A stretch of 58,355 nucleotides of DNA from Heterostelium multicystogenum (Eukaryota; Evosea; Eumycetozoa; Acytosteliales; Acytosteliaceae), in NCBI GenBank assembly GCA_003667245.1, contig RCNN01000175.1, positions 1 through 58,355 of the forward strand, given 5' to 3'. Shown in pieces: positions 29,378 through 38,432 of the stretch. The translations under genes and the position numbers were made by a program. Numbering within the stretch: the stretch's first letter is position 1; the number at the start of each line of letters is the position of its first letter. Under the pieces are notes generated by a model. The model did not search any database. It had not been told where the DNA came from and saw nothing but the letters and a program-made list of their open reading frames with translations.

Positions 29378-30090
29378 CAGGCCACTCCTGCAACGCCAGG
29401 CCAGGCCGCGAGATCCAGGCGACTGAAAGACGCACCGTTCCCAGACCACATGCCAGCTTGCTGGATGAAATAGTCCGCTCCAGGAACGTAACGACAGCCA
29501 CCCAGAAGGACACTACGCTGCTCGTACTCATCGTCGCTCATGTCCAGCAAAACTCTGCTACATACCAAGGGGTCCGAAAGGCCTTTCCGCACAGTTTCCC
29601 CCTTCGAGTTCATCTCGACCTGGTGGGCTCGGTCGGTGATACGGCGGTAGACCGTATGCGGGTTAATACCCTGTTCCGCCGTCGAAGCCACCTTTTCCGG
29701 CCCAGCCGCAACAGACTGCATCGCCATGCAGTAGAAAATCACCTGCAAGAGATTGTTGAGCTGAACTTGAGTCAGCTCAGGCAGGAAGACAATTTTCCCA
29801 GGATCGGATGGCCATTTCTTAGAAACCGTATCGAGATGAAATGGCGCGTGGCATAGCTCACAAACAGGAACTAAGTTTTCGAGTTCATTATTCGTGTGAT
29901 CACCATCCAGATTATGGATATCGAAACTATCGGTTGTTCCGAATGCAAAATCGCAAAAATGACAGCGACGTCCAAAGCGCCCTTGCGCAATAACCTGCTT
30001 GCGCAACTCACCCGCGCTCTTGTCCAGCCGAGAGCCGTGCTGAATAAGAGGCGCTTTCCGGATGTCACGAACAACCGATAGCTCGATCAT
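29377..30090 (-). CDS. icmJ: IcmJ/DotN (TraT) zinc-binding coupling-complex protein
   Basis: Intact, 237 aa, starting MIELSVVRDIRKAPLIQ. IcmJ/DotN is a cytoplasmic member of the Dot/Icm coupling complex with an HNH-like zinc fold. The sequence shows RCHFCDFAF (CxxC), DIHNLDGDHTNN, then LVPVCELCHAPFHLD (CxxCH) at about residues 40-85, the diagnostic layout. Its place after icmD matches IncI traR-traT order. Known IcmJ proteins are about 208 aa, so this one has a slightly longer C-terminus (LDLAAWPGVAGVA). Confidence 0.85.
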   Translation of the reverse strand: MIELSVVRDIRKAPLIQHGSRLDKSAGELRKQVIAQGRFGRRCHFCDFAFGTTDSFDIHNLDGDHTNNELENLVPVCELCHAPFHLDTVSKKWPSDPGKIVFLPELTQVQLNNLLQVIFYCMAMQSVAAGPEKVASTAEQGINPHTVYRRITDRAHQVEMNSKGETVRKGLSDPLVCSRVLLDMSDDEYEQRSVLLGGCRYVPGADYFIQQAGMWSGNGASFSRLDLAAWPGVAGVA

Positions 30091-30158
30091 TTTACCAACT
30101 CACCTTAACGCTGGATCTGCAACGAGACTTGTCGCCGCCGCCTTCACCCCAAATGGTG

Positions 30159-30498
30159 TCAGAGCCAGTTTCGATCCCGCTTTGCGATGTACAACAGGAA
30201 AGCACCGCCAAAACAGCAGAATGGCAGCCATTGAGATCTTCCCTTGCGCACCATCGGTTTTGTTGTATTTCTTGATCTCGAAGATCGACAGGCCGACCAT
30301 GATCAAACCACCCAGCGCGAACAAAGCCTGCGCTCCCACCCCCAGGCCGTCAGCTTCAGTGGCTGCGCGACGACCGATTGCACCTACACCCTCGCCGTGA
30401 GCAAGCTCGGTAAAGGCCAGCATCGCCATTGCGCTGGTAGAGTAAAAACAAACTTTCGCCTTGTTCCAAAAACCGCGCAGCGTACTCATTACTTTCAT
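30159..30498 (-). CDS. icmD: IcmD/DotP (TraR) inner-membrane protein, one frameshift
   Basis: Starts MKVMSTLRGFWNKAK behind AAAGGAG. A signal-like helix (MAMLAFTELAHG) is followed by GALSIFEIKKYNK-type topology: helix ALFALGGLIMVGLSIFEI, a polar loop, then AAILLF. A one-base extra T near 30205 hides the end, which then reads GGAFLLYIAKRDRNWL, giving the usual small protein with two helices (about 113 aa). Position between icmC and icmJ matches other Dot/Icm plasmids. Confidence 0.7.
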
Positions 30499-30515
30499 AG
30501 GATGGTCTCCTTTCT

Positions 30516-31051
30516 CTATAGAACTTCCCGAAACCGAAGGTCTCAGAGAACATATTTACTGTACCGACGATGTTGATTAGCGCTACACCAGCCACTAATC
30601 GGATAAACGATTTTTTTGAAAACCTCATCACTTCCGTTCTGACCACTTCCAATCCGCCGCATACTCATCCAGCCTCGGGCATAGGTGATGTATCCGTAGA
30701 ACCGGAGGCAAAGAACAATGACCCCAATCAACTCTGAAGTTTGAGCCGGCATATTTGCCGAGCCTTGATAGCTCATGAGGTTCTTCACCGATACCGAGCC
30801 ACCCCAAAAATGAGTCCAAAGCGGTGTCAATACTTGCCGCGAAGTTGAAAAAGTGCCACGCCGCAGAAGAAATACATAATCGGCGTGGTCCAGGTCATAC
30901 CCTGGCCACCCGTCTTATCAACTTGGATTGCTTTAAAAACTGCGTTGCCAGTCAGTACTAGGCCCAGCAAAGCCACAACCGCGTTCAACAGATCCTCCAG
31001 TCCGGGGAACTGCTGGGCGAAGCTGGCCAGCATCGTCGAGGCGTCGATCAT
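30516..31051 (-). CDS. icmC: IcmC/DotV (TraQ)-like integral membrane protein, frameshifted
   Basis: Starts MIDASTMLASFAQQFPG, 11 bp after the dotF stop. Segments in order: a helix (LLNAVVALLGLVLTGNAVF), FFCGVALFQ, then in the next frame TSELIGVIVLCLRFYGYITYARGW, and in a third frame LVAGVALINIVGTVNMFSETFG. Two breaks (about 30830 and 30590) are needed, and a third near the stop. The total of about 178 codons is right for TraQ/IcmC, a multi-pass inner membrane component. Confidence 0.65.
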
Positions 31052-31061
31052 CTCAGCGGCC

Positions 31062-31994
31062 TCAGCGGTAGACGACGCCGTTGGACATGATCACTTGCCC
31101 TTGGTCTGGATCAATGCGCTGCACGGAGCCAACTCCTGGATCGTGTCGCCAAACGGAAACGCTGATGCTCTCCCCTCCCTTCGTCACGAAACCACGCTCG
31201 ACCTTCGAGCACGGCCTTGAGCGACATGCTGGCAGGCGAATTTTTCTGCTGGCCCGATCCAGCCTGAGACTTCTGAACCTGACGCTGGGGTTGCGGTTGT
31301 GGCTTCTTCTGCGAGGCTGCTTGAGAAGTGCTGGACTTACTTGCGGAACTAGGCCTTCGCGCCGGCTTGGCAGCGGTTTTTCGGCAGCGACTTCTTGATT
31401 TCGTCCAGCGTTTCCTGAATTGCCTTCAAACTGAATATCCTTGCTGCTCCAACTGTTTTTGAACCTGAGCAATTCGAAGCCATTTTCCTGGCCCGATGTC
31501 GGCACCGGAGCCGCCGTTGCAGCTTGCGGCTCCATCGTTACGTGCGGCTGTATCTGCGCAGCTTGTCCGACCGGAGCAACAGGCTCTGCATAACCGGTGG
31601 TGCCGGCGATTCCGGATACCGCAGCGCGGCCTGCACTTGTGGATCTGCCACATAGTTCTGCGCCTGCTGGTACTGGCCAACCGGCTCCGGCACGGGAGAG
31701 GGGGGATTCGGTTGCGGCTGATACCCCTGCCCCTGGTAGCCGTAACTGCCTGCCCCTTGGCCAGAAGGCTGATCGATAGTGATCGGGGCGGTCCCATAAC
31801 CTTGGTCATTGCTATGGAAGAACCCGGGGGCCGAATATCTGAACAATGCGAGGCCAACAACGAGAGCCGCACAACGTACATCCCGTAGGTCATCAGTTGA
31901 CCGTTCTTGTTGCTCTTTTTCTTGTCGGCAGGCGGGGCATCGTCCTCATCGAACTCATTCTGTTGCCCGAGATATCTTCCTGATCAATACTCAT
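31062..31994 (-). CDS. dotF: DotF/IcmG (TraP)-like inner-membrane core protein, frameshifted
   Basis: ATG 31994 (MSIDQEDISG) overlaps the dotG stop (TAATG). A charged cytoplasmic head (EFDEDDAPPADKKKSNKNGQ) leads to one transmembrane helix, then a Gln/Pro/Tyr-rich linker (GYQGQGYQPQPNPPSPVPEP). The C-terminal globular end reads GGESISVSVWRHDPGVGSVQRIDPDQGQ and stops NGVVYR. The ending with an IDPxxGxV pattern is typical of IcmG/TraP. Breaks near 31950, 31850, 31535 and about 31200. Length about 311 codons, a little longer than TraP. Confidence 0.65.
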
Positions 31995-33225
31995 TACTTA
32001 TTCCCCTCGCCCTTAATTTCAACATCATTCATGAACAGGAAGCAGACGGCAGTTCCCGAGTCGATAGTAATCGTTGGTTTTCTGTTAACCCCATCGGCCA
32101 GGCTATCGGCAACTCTTTTACCTACATTCCAGCCGCCAGCAGAAAGAATTTGCGTGTTATCCAAAGCATCGGTTTGGACGACAGTCCCGCTGGGACTCGC
32201 TACAAGTTGTTGATTCTGGCAGCCTGCATAATTGCAGTGCCATATCCTTCTAGAAAAGTTGCAGCGAGGAACAGGCCATAGCGCTGAACCAGGTGATTAT
32301 CGACATCAGTGGCCAGAGCAGTTCTAGCGGTATTCGGATCGACTGCATAAGCATCGACTTGGACAGATCCATTCACACCAGGATATTTTGCGGTAGTAAA
32401 ATGCAAAGTTGCTTTTTTGGGCGTTTTGACCTGTTTCAATCTTACCGAGCAGCTTGGTACGCTTCAGCTCGCCTTCTTGCCATATCGTGGCAAGAACCGG
32501 CCCTGGCTCGTCAGTATTAACTGCAGTATCAACTTGCCCACATTGCAAATCACCAGCCCGGGCGAGCTTCAGCGCTGGTGTCTGCTGCACATTTGAAGCA
32601 GCACCGACCTGCCCTTTTCCTCCAACCCCTGAAGCCGTGTTAGCCGTCGCTGTCGAGTAATATCAAGTGTTTTTATGGGAGGAAGGCTCCCAGTTTTTTT
32701 ACTAGCAAACCGACTTGTTGGCTCATAGCCTCTTTGCGGGCCTTGATCGCCTCGTCATTAGCGCGCCTGGCCTCGTCATAACGTTTCTGCGCATCAGCCA
32801 GCTGCTTCTCGCGCGTTACGACGTCGGACTGCTTCCGGATCTTCCTCCGGCGCCTTTTTCTTTGGCGGCGCAGCATCCTCAATGACGGTCTCGGTTACGC
32901 CAGTTCGGACAGTAGGGACCGCGCTGCTGCCGGATTGAACAGCAGCTCGAACATTGTCGGAATTTTCCTGAGCAATGTATGCGTCATACTGAGGGGTAGA
33001 CTGGGGCATTGGCCCACCACCACTCATGACAGCCGGACCTTGGAGCCCTTGGTAGCTATTGACGTAGCTCGGGATCTGCATTGGTTTTCTTGTTGCTCGT
33101 GAAGAGCCAATAACCAGCCCCCGCAGCTATCAACATAATCAAAAAGAACCACCATAGATCAACCTGGTAGGCCCATCACTTAGGGCAACTTTCAGATTAT
33201 CCAACTTCGAAATCTTATCCGCCAT
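31994..33225 (-). CDS. dotG: DotG/IcmE (TraO) core-channel protein, VirB10-like, frameshifted
   Basis: Central channel protein linking inner and outer membranes, related to VirB10/TrbI at its C-terminus. Start ATG 33225 (MADKISKLDNLKVALSDG), an N-terminal helix (LIMLIAAGAGYWLFTSNKK), a linker with charged coiled coil (REKQLADAQKRYDEARRANDE, around 32820), then the conserved part VDTAVNTDEPGPVLATIW (near 32520), DNHLVQRYGLFLAATFLEGYG (near 32280), and an end FMNDVEIKGEGNK. About 410 codons, like TraO of R64 and much shorter than Legionella IcmE. Breaks near 33160, 33080, 32800, 32660, 32440 and 32200. Confidence 0.75.
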
Positions 33226-33227
33226 AA

Positions 33228-34150
33228 TCAATAGCCGCTCAGACTGACGTTAAGTGGAGCCCCATTGCTCAGCGCAACAACGACAGGAGTCCGAGGTATC
33301 TCATAAACAGCAATTCCATCCGGTGATCGCTGCATAGAAAGATAAGCTGGGGACAAAAGTGCATAGTTCGTCCGCGACAAAAAACTTATCTTTGTATTCC
33401 CATGCATCACTTCCGTATTCGAGCTAGTCAGTAGCTTGGCGCCGTCAGGGCCGAATCCCGACAGCATGGTGAGGATTGCAGGCGCGACTCCTTTAGGCAG
33501 AGCTGCGGTCGCAATATTGCCGATCCCCTGAACACGGACATCTACTCGATCATCAACTTCCCGCTGACCACTTACAGAGTCAGTGAAATAGGAACGCTCA
33601 CGTCAACCAAAGTGATTGATACGTTGCCAAAAGCGTAAGGTGACTTGGGGCGAAATCTTCACGTAGTTAGAGCCTGACTTTTCAGCATCCTTTTCCCAGG
33701 TGACTGTGAAGTCTTTGTCCCCGCCTCCGATATCGACTGTTTTGACGATTAACGGGTTACCTGCCTGGTCAACAACCATCAGCGTTGTGACAAAACCACT
33801 GAATAAGCGGACTACTTGCGGGGTAGCGCCCGGCGAAAGCGACACCGTCACCGAATTGGTGACGATTTTCGGGAAGAATCGCGGGAGGGCCGCAGCTGCT
33901 CGCTCAGTATCATCAACCTGCTGCCGTAGGTTCCTGATCTGAGAAGGAGTCAAAGGCGCAGCTTGCTCGACGGCCTGCTGATACGCGGCATCATTGATGT
34001 CCGGCAGCGGGTGGCAGCGGCCAGGAATAGCCATCTCCCCCGCGGTGGCAGGATTCTGACCAGGCACACTTTCAGCCGTATCAGCATGCGCTGGCCCGCC
34101 GAAAGGACGAACCAAATCAAGCCGGCTGAAACTTTGACCAGGCGGCTCAT
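33228..34150 (-). CDS. dotH: DotH/IcmK (TraN) outer-membrane core protein, frameshifted
   Basis: Start ATG 34150 overlaps the dotI stop (ATGA). The first frame gives a signal peptide (MSRLVKVSAGLIWFVLSAG); a break near 34098 leads to AHADTAESVPGQ, an Ala-x-Ala cleavage site. Then come LTPSQIRNLRQQ, VTVSLSPGATPQVVRLFSGF, DQAGNPLIVKTVDIGGG and, after another break near 33610-33470, PDGAKLLTSSNTEVMHG and YEIPRTPVVVALSNG. The SLSPG...VVRL...GF pattern is diagnostic for DotH/IcmK. Corrected length about 307 residues, as in TraN. Confidence 0.8.
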
Positions 34151-34828
34151 CGAAGGTCGCCCCCGAGGTATTGCGCGATCCCCAGCCCATCGCGGCTTTC
34201 AAACGGGTTCACCGGGTGACAAGCAGCGTCACCAGCGTTTTCTGAGTGGCGACGGTTCGCCCACCTTGCCCCCCCTGGAAACTGACGATGAAAGGACTTC
34301 GATCTGCCAGGTCCACACACCGCGGCGCATCCCTTGGTTGGTTACCACCGGTGCAGCAAGGGGCACCGCCGAGGTCACCAGTCGCTGTTTCTTGACTAGG
34401 TCCAGATTGCCGGAGCGGTCCAGCGCTTCCATGAACATCGACCAGCCGTCCGGAGTGAAGCACTGGCGAGTTGCGCTGCAGCTGCTTCTGCGAGTGCACG
34501 AAGTCGTAGCTGTTCGCGACCAGCAACACATTCGACTGTCCAGTCCAACAGTTTCTGGGGCGATACAAAGGGTTCGCTCAGCGGAACCATCTGCGTGAGC
34601 CTTCCAGTCACCGAGTCCTGGCCGAAGTACTCACGCTCGACGTCACGGGTTTTTGACCCAGACGAAAGCACCGCCGGTGACGAAGTTCAGCACAATAGAG
34701 AAGATCAGGGCGTTCAGCAGTTTGCCGAAGTATTTCTTGTAGAACTGCAGACGGCTCAGATCCAGGCAGTGCTCGTCATCGCGTGGTGAAGTACCTGAAC
34801 ATACCGAACGAACCCCAACGACTTTCAT
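34147..34828 (-). CDS. dotI: DotI/IcmL (TraM) inner-membrane protein, frameshifted
   Basis: Start taken at ATG 34828 (MKVVGVRSV), uncertain since no ribosome site is obvious. A short cytoplasmic head (LQFYKKYFGKLLNA) leads to one helix (LIFSIVLNFVTGGAFVW), then a periplasmic domain in changing frames: VPLSEPFVSPQKLLDWTVE, LVANSYDFVHSQKQLQ and, in the last frame, a C-terminus ending GIAQYLGGDLR at 34147. This C-terminus is typical of DotI. Breaks near 34645, 34530, 34470 and about 34240. About 227 codons, like TraM of R64. Confidence 0.75.
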
Positions 34829-34935
34829 TAGTTGATAGATGCGGAAAATACGCAAAAATACCTTTAGTGTCAACGAATGGACACCGCACTTTTTCCTGTT
34901 GTCGGGTTGAGATGCTACTGAGGATGGGGCCGCCC

Positions 34936-35149
34936 TCAGGCGGCCGATTTGAAATTGACCACGCAGCTGTGGTCGAACGAGGCATCGTCGTCGGCTATCG
35001 CCATCATGTCCGCCATTGCCTGGCGGAGCTGCTCCAAGGACGTTGCCGACTCGACAACAAAACCCAGTCCTTTCAGGTAGGTCACAACGAAGTCGACATC
35101 GCTGCCACAATGAAACCAGCCTTCAATGCCCCAAACGCATCGACCACAT
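34936..35149 (-). CDS. small protein, about 68 aa, tandem relative of the next upstream gene
   Basis: Candidate ATGs at 35149 and 35140 (MRLG...) run, after a one-base change near 35128, into EGWFHCGSDVDFVVTYLKG, then SATSLEQLRQAMADMMAIADDD, and end NFKSAA at 34936. The pattern GF-x3-SATSL-x14 resembles the upstream gene's GFYISAITSLAEVKQTVSI, so the two look like a duplication. A GC-rich hairpin overlaps the stop. Function unknown; lies between the origin and dotI. Confidence 0.45.
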
Positions 35150-35451
35150 GCCCGTGAAGCAGAACACGTTGCTTTCAGGATAGGGCTGGATCTCTGCCGG
35201 ATAGACGTCTACGTAATCAGTCGGCTCGATATCAGGATGGCGATGAGCGATGAGCTCCAGGATGGAAACGGTCTGTTTCACCTCAGCCAATGAAGTGATC
35301 GCCGAGATGTAGAAACCACATTCCCGCATCGACCGAATTGCCTCCTCGGCCGACTGTGCAACGGCGTATCCACTCTTCAGCTCGCCACCGAGCTCTCCTT
35401 CAAGGTGCCACAGAAACTGAACACCTCGTTCTCTGCATAGGTAGAAGACAT
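35123..35451 (-). CDS. hypothetical protein, about 109 aa, one frameshift
   Basis: ATG 35451 (MSSTYAENEVFSFCG) has a GGGGAG ribosome site. After a break near 35390 the main frame continues ELKSGYAVAQSAEEAIRSM, then FYISAITSLAEVKQTVSILE, YVDVYPAEIQPYPE and ends near 35123. Acidic, soluble. It resembles the following small gene in its central region. No known family; at the promoter-proximal end of the transfer operon. Confidence 0.5.
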
Positions 35452-35471
35452 GTATTCGCTCCCCTACCTGG

Positions 35472-35627
35472 TTAGCGGGGGCGCAGAGTGCCGTTCTGCG
35501 GCGGAGACGGCAGATCAGCCAGATCAAGCTTCGGCCGGTTACTGGTACTGGAAGCCACAGCGAACATACCGCGGCTGACCCCCGTGTTGTCTTTCGGCAC
35601 ATCGAACAACGGCAGCGGACCTTGCAT
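35472..35627 (-). CDS. short protein at the head of the transfer operon, 51 aa (or about 102 aa with a membrane helix)
   Basis: ATG 35627 (MQGPLPLFDVPKDNTG) has GGAGAGG seven bases upstream. The open frame continues back to 35780 and would add a transmembrane helix (WLILTFVVLSAMLLG), but that extension runs through an iteron and a promoter-like element (35706-35687), so I prefer the short form. The end is Pro/Leu-rich (LDLADLPSPPQNGTLRPR). Not recognised. Confidence 0.4.
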   Translation of the reverse strand: MQGPLPLFDVPKDNTGVSRGMFAVASSTSNRPKLDLADLPSPPQNGTLRPR

Positions 35628-35686
35628 AGCGAACCTCTCCCATACGGCGAAAGCCGCAAAATTGTTTATGTCGCCTAAAAGCATCG

Positions 35687-35706
35687 CGGATAGCACAACA
35701 AAAGTC
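35687..35706 (-). promoter_or_regulatory. GACTTTTGTT-N4-TATCCG element before the transfer operon
   Basis: Minus strand, one mismatch (T for C) from the GACTTTCRTY box, same 4-bp spacer, then TATCCG. It would start transcription near 35680, 53 nt before ATG 35627, and so drive the dotI-to-dotO operon. It overlaps an alternative coding reading, hence the low confidence. Confidence 0.35.
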
Positions 35707-35721
35707 AAAATAAGCCATCGG

Positions 35722-36400
35722 CCCCATATCCATTCACCTTTGCCACCCACGATCCCCCCAGACACGATTTGCCGCCCCATATGCGTTCACCTTTCATGCT
35801 CTCCTCCCCAAGCCAACCCATAAACGTTCACCTTTGGCGGGATTTAGGTCACATGTGGCTGCTTGTTTATGGCCAACGGGAGATCGGCTGCCTGCCCATA
35901 AATGTTCACCCTTTAAATAAAAAGTACCCCGCAGACGCCTGTATTTACTGGGGTTTATGCCGCGCTTGATGGCCTCCCCATATTTTTTCACCTTTGCCAC
36001 CTTCCGCGCCTCATCGGGGCATCGAACGGTGACTCATTTCAGTGGCCTGGTCGGATGCCGACCCGTTGGTCAGATCCACAACTCACGCTCAACCCCATAA
36101 ACGTTCACCTTTTAAGGGGCTACACCTCCTAACCTCCCCATAAACGTTCACCTTTCCCCCGATCCTGGTGCTCGACCAGTAGCCTTCAAATGGCCCCCAT
36201 ATGCTTTCACCTTTGCTCAGGAGGCCCCATAAACGTTCACTTCACGCTCCCCACATCCATTCACCTTTCGCCCCACATCCATTCACCTCTCACCCCATAG
36301 CCTTTCACCATTGCTCCCCATAAACTTTCACCTTCGCCCCATAAGTTTTTCACTTCTCACCCCATATATATTCACCCTCACCCCATAAACGTTCACCTTA
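35722..36400 (+). repeat. oriV iteron array, 16 copies
   Basis: Sixteen directly repeated 20-mers of the form CCCCATAAACGTTCACCTTT start at 35722, 35775, 35816, 35895, 35976, 36093, 36136, 36195, 36225, 36249, 36271, 36293, 36316, 36337, 36360 and 36381. The first seven are loosely spaced; from 36195 on they repeat every 21-30 bp. Conserved positions are CCCCATA and TTCACC, with variable bases between. They lie directly upstream of rep on the same strand. This is the classical arrangement of an iteron-controlled replication origin, where Rep monomers bind the repeats and control copy number. Confidence 0.92.
35843..35858. promoter_or_regulatory. TTTAGGTCACATGTGG operator-like site inside the iteron array
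   Basis: Fourteen bases here (TTAGGTCACATGTG) are identical to the complement of the site at 46420-46435 before dotD. It lies between the third and fourth iterons. It suggests that the factor acting on the dotD and 40.9-kb operons also contacts the origin. Confidence 0.5.
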
Positions 36401-36420
36401 ACCCCAATAAAACCCTTTAA

Positions 36421-36730
36421 ATCAAACACTTAGCAGCCTCTAAATATCTGTTTGTTTGTTTAAAAAAGAAACAGACAAACAGACATGGGATCCAATCCAG
36501 AAAGTTTTTGTATGTGTGTGAAAATATATTGACTAGAATTTAAACAGCGGTTTAACTACCGCAAAATTCGACCGAGCGGGTACCTGCAACCGGACCGGAC
36601 CGGAGTGGAGTGGACCTCAAGCACCGCAGCTCGCGAGAGGTTGTCTGTCTGTCTGTTTTGTTCGTTTCTTGATCATTTTTGACTTTCGTCATAGTATCTA
36701 TGCAGTTTTGGAGGCTTGCAGGGGGGAAGC
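36421..36730 (+). promoter_or_regulatory. rep leader: AT-rich zone, TGTC/TGTTTG repeats and promoter
   Basis: This 310-bp gap holds no gene. A TGTTTGTTTGTTT tract (36449-36461) faces an imperfect inverted copy, AAACAGACAAACAGACA (36469-36485), and a further TGTCTGTCTGTCTG tract lies at 36642-36655. TTGACT-17-TTAACT is a possible promoter in the AT-rich part around 36530. A CCGGA/GTGGA 5-mer tandem repeat lies near 36589-36615. The best promoter for rep is GACTTTCGTC-ATAG-TATCTA at 36681-36700, 30 nt before the ATG. The AT-rich block next to the iterons is a candidate DNA-unwinding element. Confidence 0.55.
36681..36700 (+). promoter_or_regulatory. GACTTTCGTC-N4-TATCTA promoter element of rep
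   Basis: Same box, same 4-bp spacer and a -10-like TATCTA, placing the start of transcription about 24 nt before the rep ATG at 36731. The tandem TGTC repeats end 21 bp before the box and could be an operator for autoregulation. Confidence 0.6.
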
Positions 36731-38048
36731 ATGGGCATGGCCGGCAGCAACACCGGGGCAAAACGTCCTGGCGCCAAGCGTTCGGAAGCACGCTGGGGCG
36801 ATTCACATCAAGAACGACATTTCGTGCCTTCAGCGGAAGGCTTGGAACGTCCTGCTGCACAATGCCTACGATGACTTCCCAGACGTGAACCTGCAGCTGC
36901 ACACCATCCCTGTTCGCGACCTTATGGATCTCGCTGGGTTTGACAGTAAAAACGTCAAATACCTCAAGGACGCCCTTGAGGACATGTCACCACCAAGATC
37001 AAATGGGACATCATCGATCACCAGGGCAAGAGCGACTGGGGTGTGACCACGGCGCTTGCTAGCGCCTCGATCAAAGACGGGATCTGCAGCTATGCCTACA
37101 GTCCGCAGCTGCGGACAAAGCTCTACAATCCGGAGTTCTATGCTCGAATTGACCTGCTGATCATCTCGCGCTTCAGCTCAGGGCATGCCCTTGCTTTGTA
37201 CGAGAATTGCGCTCGCTACAGAGCAATCAATCAAACACCAATCCTCCCTCTCCCCCTCTTCCGTGAGCTGCTCGGTGTGAACAACACTGCCAGCTATGAT
37301 GAGTTCAAGATCCTCAACCGGCTGTCATCCAGCCTGCGATCAAAGAGATCAACTCAATATCGGACATCTGTCTTGAGGTCGAGCTGCAGCGTGAGAAGCG
37401 CAAGGTCGTCGGTGTCAAGTTTCGCATCCAGGAGAACGTCCAGGGCGCGTTAGCGATCGACTCTCCATCCAGCTTCAACCACGAGCTGCTGCGGAAGTTG
37501 CAGGACGATTTCTGCCTGACGGAAACTCAGGCGAAGGAAGCGCTGGCCCTCCACTCTGAGGATCGTATCTCCATCGTTATGGAATACGTCCAGGAGAAGT
37601 ACACAGAAGGAAGATCAAGGCCGGCGCGAAAGGCATTGCCCCCTACTTCCTCCGTGTTCTGCGCGATGGAGATGTGAAGCTGGCCAAGACTGGGCTCGAC
37701 AAGCTTCTGCAAGGCGGGGCTCAGGCTAGTCCCAAAGCCGCTCAGGCTGGTCAACAGAGCCTTCTGCAGGATGACGATGCTGTCCGCCGCGAGTTCAACG
37801 CTCAGCGCCGGTCGGAGGTTGAACTGCTCCTTGCTGGTATGGACAGTGAGGTGCGCAATTCCCTCAATGATCAGTTTGCAGCAACCCTGGTTGGGCAGCG
37901 CCTCATGTTGAAGAAATGGGCCGAATTCCTCGCCAAAGGTGAAGGTAGTGCCATGGTCGTCAACAACTTCTACATGTTCGTCGCTGAAAAACTGCTGCCT
38001 CCTTACGAAGAAGCGCTTGAGCTCTACAGAAAATCGCTTGGTGCGTAA
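36731..38048 (+). CDS. rep: Rep_3-type replication initiator, frameshifted
   Basis: Initiator protein with two winged-helix domains that binds iterons and opens the origin. Start ATG 36731 (MGMAGSNTGAKRPG) behind a GGGGGGA ribosome site. After a one-base break at a GGGG run near 36797 the domain 1 sequence follows: IHIKNDISCLQRKAWNVLLH, then FDSKNVKYLKDALED, SIKDGICSYAYSPQLRTKLY, ARIDLLIISRFSSGHALALYE and LPLFRELLGV, a typical Rep_3 core. Domain 2 is VVGVKFRIQENVQGAL. A C-terminal extension (GLDKLLQGGAQASPKAAQAG to YRKSLGA) ends at 38048. Breaks near 36797, 36985, 37325 and 37612. About 439 codons. Placement between iterons and par genes fits. Confidence 0.85.
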
Positions 38049-38080
38049 AGGAAAGGGGGCTTCGGCCCCCTTCTCTTTAC
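38045..38080 (+). terminator. rep terminator hairpin
   Basis: AAGGGGGC-TTCG-GCCCCCTT is a perfect 8-bp stem with a TTCG loop immediately after the rep stop, within a larger GTAAAG/CTTTAC pairing. A pyrimidine-rich tail follows, rather than a pure T-run. Confidence 0.75.
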
Positions 38081-38206
38081 GCATACCCTTCCCAATCTCC
38101 CCTCCCCCACCCTCTCCTTTCCGACCTCCTGTTCTACGATGCACTCCCTCGACCACGTTCAGGCGGAGATGCTGCATGGATGATCTACAAGCAACAACCG
38201 TATCGG

Positions 38207-38391
38207 TTTTCACGGTGAAAAAAACATAGGCATATGCTTGGCACCGGATAGGTGAAAGGATATGGGGGTTGCATGCGAATGTGGTCTTGTTGGCCCTTCT
38301 GGCAGCATGAACAGCCCTTTTCACCGTGAAAAGGGCTGCCACATCACTCGCATCAGCTGGTGTCATGTAGGTAAGGTGAAAGAATATGGGG
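38207..38391. repeat. rep-par intergenic site: two palindromes and two iterons interleaved
   Basis: In the 38081-38432 gap between rep and parB lie, in order, palindrome TTTTCACGGTGAAAA (38207-38221), an inverted iteron GGTGAAAGGATATGGGG (38250-38267), a longer perfect palindrome with 13-bp arms centred on TTTTCACCGTGAAAA (38312-38338) and another inverted iteron (38373-38391). The iterons are in the opposite direction to those upstream of rep. This is a good candidate for parS or a Rep-dimer/ParB regulatory site. Otherwise I see no gene in the gap. Confidence 0.7.
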
Positions 38392-38392
38392 C

Positions 38393-38419
38393 AAAAAAAA
38401 GGGCGCTCATCGCGCCCTT
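38393..38419 (-). terminator. parAB terminator
   Basis: On the minus strand AAGGGCGC-GATGA-GCGCCCTT followed by a run of T forms a classical intrinsic terminator, 14 bp after the parB stop. Confidence 0.9.
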
Positions 38420-38432
38420 GGTTGGGAAAATC

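Noticed and set aside
35628..35780. N-terminal extension of the 51-aa protein with a membrane helix
   Set aside because: It would run through an iteron and a promoter-like element and lacks a ribosome site, while ATG 35627 has a good one. Kept as an alternative in the feature text.
35722..36400. CRISPR array
   Set aside because: Repeats are 20 bp with degenerate positions and irregular short gaps, lie next to a replication initiator, and no cas genes are present. They are iterons.
36642..36660. TGTC tract as a microsatellite or assembly artefact
   Set aside because: An inverted, related copy lies at 36469-36485, so it is more likely a functional repeat of the rep leader; length may still be inaccurate.
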